Below, piece by piece: positions 59,027-64,000 of a DNA stretch of 64,000 nucleotides (positions within the stretch are counted from its first letter, which is position 1; each line of letters begins with the position of its first letter). Source of the DNA: an uncultured Desulfobulbus sp. (lineage in GTDB: Bacteria; Desulfobacterota; Desulfobulbia; Desulfobulbales; Desulfobulbaceae); assembly GCF_963664075.1 (NCBI RefSeq), contig NZ_OY760916.1, forward strand, positions 2,358,001-2,422,000, in the 5' to 3' direction. The position numbers and the translations under genes are program-made. Under the pieces are notes generated by a model. That model was not told where the DNA came from. It made no database searches and worked only from the letters and a program-made list of their open reading frames with translations.

Positions 59027-60160
59027 ATGGACAAGGCAAAAGTCTATTTCACCGATTTCAGAACCAAGGCCTTTGGTGACGGCCTCCCCACGAAACTCAA
59101 AAAACTGATCAAAAAAGCTGGCATTGAACAGCTGAACATGGAAGGAAAATTTGTCGCCATCAAGCTCCACTTTGGCGAGATGGGGAACATCAGCTACCTC
59201 CGCCCCAACTACGCAAAGGCGGTTGCCGACGTGGTCAAAGAGCTGGGCGGCAAGCCTTTTCTCACCGACTGCAACACTATGTATCCGGGGAGCAGGAAAA
59301 ATGCCCTGGAGCATCTGGAATGTGCCTGGGAAAATGGGTTCACTCCGTTGAGTGCAGGCTGCCCCATCATTATTGGTGATGGCCTCAAAGGGACCGATGA
59401 CATCGAGGTTCCGGTCGTTGGCGGCGAATACGTCAAATCGGCAAAAATTGGACGCGCAGTGATGGATGCTGATATCTTCATCAGCCTGACCCACTTCAAA
59501 GGCCACGAGATGACCGGTTTTGGCGGTGCCATCAAAAATATCGGTATGGGCTGCGGTTCTCGCGCGGGCAAAATGGAACAGCACTGCAGCGGTACCCCCA
59601 CGATCCACGAAGACAAGTGCCGCGGTTGTTACGCCTGTTTTAAGGAATGCGCCAACGATGGGCTGGTCTTTGATGAAGCGGCCAAAAAAATGCGGGTCAA
59701 CAAAGACAACTGCGTTGGCTGCGGGCGTTGCCTGGGTGCCTGTAATTTCGATGCGATTGAATTCGCCGATTTTTCAGCGGTTGAGCTCTTAAATCGGCGT
59801 ATGGCAGAGTACACCAAAGCGGTGGTTGAAGGGCGGCCCTGCTTCCACATTTCCCTGGTTGTCGATGTCTCGCCTAACTGTGACTGCCACGGAGAAAACG
59901 ATGTGCCCATTCTTCCCAATCTGGGCATGTTTGCCTCCACCGACCCGCTGGCCCTGGATCAGGCCTGTGTGGATGCCTGCCTGAAGGCGAAACCGCTCCC
60001 TGGAAGTCAGTTGGCCGACAACATGGCAAAACCTGATTTTGTGAATCACCACGACCATTTCACCAACTCCAGACCAGAATCAGAGTGGCGCAGTTGCATG
60101 GAGCAGGCCGAGAAAATCGGGCTGGGCACCCGGGAGTACGAGCTTATCGTGAGCAAGTAA
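59027..60160 (+). CDS. DUF362 domain protein with two [4Fe-4S] clusters
   Basis: A 377-residue protein. The DUF362 part includes VAIKLHFGEMGNISYLRPNY, DADIFISLTHFKGHEMTGFG and, C-terminal, FASTDPLALDQACVDACLKA. Inserted at about 200-245 are two ferredoxin motifs (CRGCYACFKECA, CVGCGRCLGACN). Such proteins are common in sulfate reducers and are thought to be electron carriers, but the reaction is unknown. AAGGAGCC precedes ATG 59027. It ends the operon at a clear terminator. Confidence 0.92.
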   Translation: MDKAKVYFTDFRTKAFGDGLPTKLKKLIKKAGIEQLNMEGKFVAIKLHFGEMGNISYLRPNYAKAVADVVKELGGKPFLTDCNTMYPGSRKNALEHLECAWENGFTPLSAGCPIIIGDGLKGTDDIEVPVVGGEYVKSAKIGRAVMDADIFISLTHFKGHEMTGFGGAIKNIGMGCGSRAGKMEQHCSGTPTIHEDKCRGCYACFKECANDGLVFDEAAKKMRVNKDNCVGCGRCLGACNFDAIEFADFSAVELLNRRMAEYTKAVVEGRPCFHISLVVDVSPNCDCHGENDVPILPNLGMFASTDPLALDQACVDACLKAKPLPGSQLADNMAKPDFVNHHDHFTNSRPESEWRSCMEQAEKIGLGTREYELIVSK

Positions 60161-60217
60161 CGAGGGATGATATTGATGGTGCGTTCTCATTAAAAAATCG
60201 CTCCATTTTCCGGACCT

Positions 60218-60248
60218 GTGGGCACGTTGTTTGTGCCCACCTTTTTTA
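60218..60248 (+). terminator. Intrinsic terminator after the DUF362 gene
   Basis: GTGGGCAC (60218-60225) and GTGCCCAC (60233-60240) form an 8-bp GC-rich stem with a 7-nt loop, followed directly by CTTTTTTATT. It is a textbook rho-independent terminator 58 bp after the stop codon. Confidence 0.88.
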
Positions 60249-60381
60249 TTCCATTCGTGCAGCAACATACGATTAGATGAAACAGTGGGCAGAAGACAGT
60301 GTTCTCTCTCCCCACTTCAGGGTTCCTGGCTTGGATAATCCCAATATTTTTGGCTAATTCCTTGGAATCGTCTTGCTCCGA

Positions 60382-60520
60382 TGTCGCGGGCATGGCCACG
60401 CTCCTACAGTTCTTGCTCTCGGCAGATTCCTCAAAGGAAGGGTATATCTGCCGAGAGTGACTCGACCAACCGCAAACAAGCCACAATTTCGATACAAGGA
60501 GTCGGGCCATGCCCGCGATC
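60382..60520. repeat. Inverted pair of REP-like palindromes
   Basis: TGTCGCGGGCATGGCCACGC (60382-60401) and, in opposite orientation, GTCGGGCCATGCCCGCGA (60501-60518) flank about 95 bp. With single copies at 15588 and 18656 they form a family. The head-to-head pair resembles BIME units, and transcripts could fold into a long stem. Confidence 0.65.
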
Positions 60521-60553
60521 AAGCCTGCCCTTTTATCGTGGCTGGTAATCAGA

Positions 60554-60724
60554 TTATAAATTGAACTTCGTAGCATACTCCTTCTTCTCTTCTTCTGGCA
60601 GGCTCTTATAAAACCGTTTCCAGCCTGGACAGAAGCCGATATGCCACCTCCAGATTCTCCCGATGAGAGATTTGGGATTTTTCTCGTACTGTTTTCTCAT
60701 TCTGCATTTATCGCACATGTGCAT
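60554..60724 (-). CDS. Conserved-looking 56-residue CxxC protein
   Basis: A small gene reading MHMCDKCRMRKQYEKNPKSL, then IGRIWRWHIGFCPGWKRFYK, SLPEEEKKEY and ATKFNL. The CxxC near the N-terminus, the WRWH-FCPGWK core and the LPEEE helix look like a folded mini-protein, and I recall similar proteins in other deltaproteobacteria. A zinc site from Cys4, Cys7, His28 and Cys32 is possible. AGGTGAG lies about 6 nt before ATG 60724. It is the last gene of the 60.5-64 kb row, 24 bp after the cyclophilin-like gene. Confidence 0.65.
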   Translation of the reverse strand: MHMCDKCRMRKQYEKNPKSLIGRIWRWHIGFCPGWKRFYKSLPEEEKKEYATKFNL

Positions 60725-60748
60725 GGAACTCACCTGAGAGTAAAGAAA

Positions 60749-61219
60749 TCAATCTTGAGCATCACCTTTTTCAAGCTGCAGGGTTCCTGAGAGCTGGCTT
60801 ATATTTTCCCCGCCCGAGATCGCCTCGCCCAGCTCATACAATCCCCTGTACGAGCCAAAGGGCTTGTAAAACATGACCACATCCCCCCAGGGAGCAAAGT
60901 AGGCCAGGGTTCCCGCCTTGGCGTCAGCCTGTGGGGTGTTACTGGTGCCCAGTTTTTTGGGTGGGTAAAAGATTTTCTCCTTACTGGCATAGTCTTCCAC
61001 TGTGATCGTCAATGGCAGCTGCGCGTAGAGTTCTTTTGCGGCTGTGCTGTTATTGAGTTTAAAAAGCGTGACTGCCTGCTCTTTGCTGACAACCTGGATA
61101 AACAAATCTGTCTTCATATCTTTTCCATCTGCTCTCTTCTCTGAACTCTGCTGCTCAGCTGCACAAAATGGAGCACTGAACACAACTGCACAGAGAACAA
61201 TGAGCGTTATTGCTTTCAT
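60749..61219 (-). CDS. Secreted cyclophilin-like domain protein
   Basis: A 156-residue protein with a signal peptide (about 1-21, ending FCAA). The mature domain resembles the small cyclophilin-like family (TM1367/DUF369): LPLTITVEDYASKEKIFYPP, TLAYFAPWGDVVMFYKPFGS and GLYELGEAISGGENISQLSG. Such proteins share the cyclophilin barrel; isomerase activity is unproven. ATG 61219 overlaps the MBL stop as TAATG and follows GGAAAGG. Confidence 0.82.
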   Translation of the reverse strand: MKAITLIVLCAVVFSAPFCAAEQQSSEKRADGKDMKTDLFIQVVSKEQAVTLFKLNNSTAAKELYAQLPLTITVEDYASKEKIFYPPKKLGTSNTPQADAKAGTLAYFAPWGDVVMFYKPFGSYRGLYELGEAISGGENISQLSGTLQLEKGDAQD

Positions 61220-62334
61220 TATCGACCTTTCCACCACTCTTTGAAGTGCTCGCCTGATTGCTTCAGCTCCATAACCGCACCAATCTCGGGCGTTACCAAT
61301 GGGAGGCCACTCTCTTTGCTTGCAGCAAGAACCCGCTCATAGGGTTCATCCCAAGGGTGATTGGCAATGGTAAAACGCCCCACATGGGCAGGCATCAGGG
61401 CTTTGGCCTTCAGATCTCGGGCCGCCTGAACGGCCTCTTCCGGGGTCATGTGAATCAGGGGCCAGCGTGAATCGTACTGACCACAATCAAGCAACACCAG
61501 ATCAAAGCCTTGGAACGTTTCTCCTATCTGGGAGAAATGAGGTCCATAGCCACTGTCACCGCTGAAAAACAGGCGATACTTGGGAGTAATCAGTCCAAAT
61601 CCTGCCCAGAGGGTTTGATTCTTTGCCATCATTCGACCCGAGTAGTGCCGGGCCGGGAGAATGTGCAGGGTAAACGCATCCCCGAGCTGAAACTGATCCT
61701 CCCAATCCCAATCCTCGATCTGCTCCTGGCTGTACCCCCACTTGGAAAGCAAAGCTCCTACCCCCAGGGGCGCGATCACCTTGTCGACTCTTGTTTGCAG
61801 CGCCACCAGTGTGGCATAATCCAGGTGATCGTAGTGATCATGTGAGAGGAGCAGGTAATCAATGGCCGGGAAATCCTCGACATTATAGGGAGAGGTTCCG
61901 GCAAAGGCCCTGTTCATGAAAGAAAATGGCGCCCCGTACTCACTGAGCACCGGATCGATCAGGATGCGTTTCCCCTGAAGCTGCAGATACCAGGAAGAAT
62001 GCCCCAACCAGATCAACAGATCACGTTCCCTCTCCAATAATTTCAACGATACTTTCTGCGCAGGGAGAGGACGATCCGGGACCAATCGCTCTTTTTTGGC
62101 AAAAAGATTGTCCCAGATCACGGTAAAGAAATTTACTCCTTCGGCAAAGAGTGGGGTGGCAACAGGATAACGGAATTCACCGTCCTTATAATTGGCTGAG
62201 TTTTGGATCTGTTCCAGCTGTTTGCCTTGGGGCAAGGCCCCAAACTGGGGCTGTCTTACAATCATGATTCCTCCCGCAACAACTGCCAGCATAACGACCA
62301 GCACAGCGGTTCCAAGAATTGCTCGCTTCTTCAT
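61219..62334 (-). CDS. Membrane-anchored metallo-beta-lactamase fold hydrolase (NAPE-PLD/UlaG-like)
   Basis: A 371-residue protein with an N-terminal signal anchor (residues 4-26) and an MBL domain: LIWLGHSSWYLQLQGKRILI, the metal motif LLSHDHYDHLDY, PARHYSG, FFSGDSGYGPHF and MPAHVGRFTIANH. This pattern fits NAPE-PLD-like phosphodiesterases; the true substrate is unknown. It is positioned between the CMD gene and the cyclophilin-like gene, with coupled translation to the latter. Confidence 0.9.
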   Translation of the reverse strand: MKKRAILGTAVLVVMLAVVAGGIMIVRQPQFGALPQGKQLEQIQNSANYKDGEFRYPVATPLFAEGVNFFTVIWDNLFAKKERLVPDRPLPAQKVSLKLLERERDLLIWLGHSSWYLQLQGKRILIDPVLSEYGAPFSFMNRAFAGTSPYNVEDFPAIDYLLLSHDHYDHLDYATLVALQTRVDKVIAPLGVGALLSKWGYSQEQIEDWDWEDQFQLGDAFTLHILPARHYSGRMMAKNQTLWAGFGLITPKYRLFFSGDSGYGPHFSQIGETFQGFDLVLLDCGQYDSRWPLIHMTPEEAVQAARDLKAKALMPAHVGRFTIANHPWDEPYERVLAASKESGLPLVTPEIGAVMELKQSGEHFKEWWKGR

Positions 62335-62413
62335 AATAGCGTACGGTTCAGACCCCAGACCGCTTACTTCCGCCCGTTAAAACCTCGGTCAAGATGGCAG
62401 CAGCACTCTTTGC

Positions 62414-62938
62414 CTACTCTTCTCCCACCTGTGATTTCAGGACCGCGATGAAGGCATGCGCCTGGGGTTCTGTGAGTCCACTGTTGAGTGCTCCACCAAA
62501 ATGATAGCGAAGTTGCCCGCCAGCCCCAGAGAGATTTGCCCGGACCTGGGCGCCATAGGCATCCTTGTCCAGATCTGCAGGAATGGGGCTGGCCTCTTTA
62601 CCGACCACATCTTCAATCCCCTGGGCCTTGCGCTCATCGAGCAGAGCCATAAAGGCATGGATGGCATTGAGGCTGCGGGGAAATCCTGTGTAGGCGTAGA
62701 GCTGCACCAGACTCTCTTTAATTTCATTGACTGTAAGCCCAGCTTCCAGCCCCTGAATCAGGGCTGGTTTAAGCCGATCCAACTCACCACTTGCGGTAAA
62801 AGCGGCAATGGGAATAAAGGCCTGTTGAGCTTGATTTAATGCACTTGTGTCTTTCATAATAGTTTCCTCAGAACCAAAAGATTCGCCTGGAAGCAAAAGA
62901 CCGAACAGACAGATAAGCGAGAGTACGGTTGCTTTCAT
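62414..62938 (-). CDS. Exported carboxymuconolactone decarboxylase family protein
   Basis: A 174-residue protein with a signal peptide (1-22) and a CMD helical bundle: ASGELDRLKPALIQGLEAGL, ESLVQLYAYTGFPRSLNAIH and LNSGLTEPQAHAFIAVLKSQ. It lacks the CxxC of AhpD peroxidases, so it belongs with gamma-CMD-like proteins. Periplasmic location is unusual for CMD. A downstream Met (residue 28) could give a cytoplasmic form. It is 13 bp after the cupin gene, and such CMD-cupin pairs are common. Confidence 0.85.
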   Translation of the reverse strand: MKATVLSLICLFGLLLPGESFGSEETIMKDTSALNQAQQAFIPIAAFTASGELDRLKPALIQGLEAGLTVNEIKESLVQLYAYTGFPRSLNAIHAFMALLDERKAQGIEDVVGKEASPIPADLDKDAYGAQVRANLSGAGGQLRYHFGGALNSGLTEPQAHAFIAVLKSQVGEE

Positions 62939-62951
62939 TGTGTTCTCCTTA

Positions 62952-63419
62952 TTAATTTCGAGTTCCGTAATACTGGGCGTCTGTCACTTTTTCTTTCCAG
63001 ATGACATTTTTTCCTTCTAGACTGCCGGTAATGACCAGATGGGTCATGGGCGCATCAGGTGGGCACCAGATGGCCTCGCCTGCCTTAAACTCAAGGATCT
63101 TGCCATCCCGGGTTCCGGTCAGGCCGACACCTGAGGTCACCACCATGTGCTGACCGGCCGGATGATAATGCCAGCTGGTGCGGGCCCCCGGCTGAAAGAT
63201 GACATAAGCCCCGGAATAATGGGCAGTGTCATTACCGGGAAAGAGCATCTGGACATCAACATCGCCTGTGAAGAGATTGGCTGGCCCTTTGAAGGATTTC
63301 TGGGTGCCTGCCTTGTAAAAAATCTGGGCATCCGCTGTCGGTGGTACCTCAGCGGCGTTGAGCGTTGCGGCGAGCAGAAGGCCGAGGCCAAATGTTGCAA
63401 GAAGAGTATGTTTTTTTAT
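62952..63419 (-). CDS. Exported cupin protein with apparent ATA start
   Basis: The cupin domain is clear: GAYVIFQPGARTSWHYHPAG, QHMVVTSGVGLTGTRDGKIL and EAIWCPPDAPMTHLVITG. In the same frame upstream lies a good signal peptide (KKHTLLATFGLGLLLAATLN, then AAEVPP), but no ATG, GTG or TTG precedes it. The codon in the start position, 63417-63419, is ATA, with AGGA 9 nt upstream. The only ATG (63248) would remove the signal and half of the first strand. Either ATA (or an ATC four codons earlier) is used, or the start was mutated. Full length would be 155 residues. Confidence 0.7.
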   Translation of the reverse strand: MKKHTLLATFGLGLLLAATLNAAEVPPTADAQIFYKAGTQKSFKGPANLFTGDVDVQMLFPGNDTAHYSGAYVIFQPGARTSWHYHPAGQHMVVTSGVGLTGTRDGKILEFKAGEAIWCPPDAPMTHLVITGSLEGKNVIWKEKVTDAQYYGTRN

Positions 63420-63786
63420 GGGTTTGATTCCTGGATGGGCATTGGATAAAGAGAAAGAACTCCGCTGACCTTGGGGTCTGCTGGGGTATACACGAATACG
63501 TTAAGAAGAGAGGATGTCGTGTCTTGATATGATTCTCCAGAATTATTGCCTGATTCTCTACAAAGCTTATTCTGGTGTGAAGAGGTGGGCCGATTGGGAA
63601 CTACAAAAACATCGAAGCCGTTCGTGGTGAGGCACGAACCCCAACTGCAGGTCAGCAGGTCAGCTCGCCTTTTCCTTATTCATCGGAAGTTTGAGCCGTT
63701 GCGTATTGCTGTCTCCTCGCCGGAGGGGCAGCCTTTTCTTTGCTTGCCCAAAGAAAAGGACGCGCCGTGTGGTCTGCGCCACACCG
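63420..63786. other. Noncoding region between molybdo-oxidoreductase and cupin genes
   Basis: About 365 bp without a supported gene; the plus-strand ORFs here are antisense or repeat sequence. It contains the short repeat at 63626-63645. Confidence 0.45.
63626..63645 (+). repeat. Dispersed GGTGAGGyACGAACCCCAAC repeat, copy 2
   Basis: GGTGAGGCACGAACCCCAAC matches 19 of 20 bases of 15501-15520. It is intergenic, downstream of the partial oxidoreductase gene. Confidence 0.6.
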
Positions 63787-64000
63787 CTAAAAAAAGGGCA
63801 GCTCCCTAAGACGTACACCGGTAGCACTGAATATGGCATTGGCCACGGCAGGCGCCACCGACGGGAAAACCGGCTCTCCCACACCACCGGCCTTGAGGAA
63901 GTTGTGGGCGATATGCACCTCGATCTCCGGCACCTCCGATATGCGCAACAAGGGATAATCCGAGTAGTTGCTGGTGGCAACACCGCCTTGGGCAAAATGC
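63787..64000 (-). CDS. Molybdopterin-dependent oxidoreductase, large subunit C-terminus (partial)
   Basis: The gene enters from beyond the window end; the last 71 codons are visible and stop at TAG 63787-63789. SNYSDYPLLRISEVPEIEVH, then GGVGEPVFPSVAPAVANAIF and ATGVRLRELPF match the C-terminus of IorB/isoquinoline 1-oxidoreductase-type molybdenum subunits (GVGEP with the catalytic Glu region). These periplasmic enzymes oxidise N-heterocycles or aldehydes. It may be transcribed with the cupin/CMD genes downstream. Confidence 0.8.
   Translation of the reverse strand, partial: HFAQGGVATSNYSDYPLLRISEVPEIEVHIAHNFLKAGGVGEPVFPSVAPAVANAIFSATGVRLRELPFF

Noticed and set aside
1..64000. CRISPR arrays, tRNA/rRNA genes, prophage or conjugative modules
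   Set aside because: No regularly spaced repeats, no tRNA-like cloverleaf with a T-loop motif in the larger gene-free gaps, and no phage structural, integrase or transfer genes were seen.

Overview
The window reads as chromosomal DNA of an anaerobic Gram-negative bacterium, most likely a Desulfobacterota (deltaproteobacterial, Desulfobulbales-like) organism. This placement is inference. It rests on an electron-bifurcating [FeFe]-hydrogenase operon (rex-hydCBA) with maturases and a sensory hydrogenase, a corrinoid methyl-transfer operon, many large histidine kinases, DUF362 ferredoxin and iron alcohol dehydrogenase genes, and dispersed hairpin repeats. No 16S gene, tRNA, sulfate-reduction gene, CRISPR array, prophage or plasmid backbone was seen.

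Layout. 0-2.7 kb: the 3' end of hrpA, a small coiled-coil protein and a periplasmic M15-like peptidase. 2.7-6.9 kb (-): an operon of a corrinoid protein, a UroD-type methyltransferase and a DUF1638-like sensor kinase. The last two carry stops or frameshifts. 7.2-12.6 kb: a ModA-like binding protein paired with a chemoreceptor, then two secreted proteins. 13-15.2 kb: a toxin-antitoxin pair, a 5'-truncated ISAs1-like element and a Kazal-type secreted protein. 15.6-28.2 kb (-): the hydrogenase block rex-hydC-hydB-hydA-aspA-hydF-hydE-hydS-phosphatase. HydE carries an extra thioredoxin-like [2Fe-2S] domain, and hydG is not in the window. 28.5-31 kb: a putative DNA-binding protein divergent from three small heat-shock genes, closed by a strong bidirectional terminator. 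31-39 kb (-): five signalling genes. 39.5-43 kb: a Bcr/CflA-type exporter and a TGT-MnmC-like fusion. 43-46.5 kb: small hypothetical and secreted proteins, a flavoprotein and YjdM. 46.5-49.4 kb (-): cyclase-zwf-gnd. 49.6-53 kb (+): a TRAP-type binding protein with a hybrid kinase. 53-56 kb: a decay zone with mosaic AraC/alcohol dehydrogenase, TetR and transposase remnants. 56-60.2 kb (+): acetamidase/formamidase, a CpXC protein, Fe-alcohol dehydrogenase and DUF362 ferredoxin. 60.5-64 kb (-): a mostly secreted set of molybdo-oxidoreductase (partial), cupin, CMD, MBL-fold, cyclophilin-like and a 56-residue CxxC protein.

Three themes stand out. (1) Three times a periplasmic solute-binding protein is followed by a membrane receptor (chemoreceptor or histidine kinase) rather than a permease, suggesting binding-protein-dependent sensing. 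(2) Two copies of a roughly 127-bp hairpin element lie just upstream of, and in the same orientation as, unrelated genes. They share an internal core, while their outer arms differ in sequence but still pair, as a structured RNA would. (3) Several genes are broken by in-frame stops, frameshifts or lost start codons, mainly at 2.7-6.3 and 53-56 kb. This points to local gene decay or to assembly errors that resequencing could settle.
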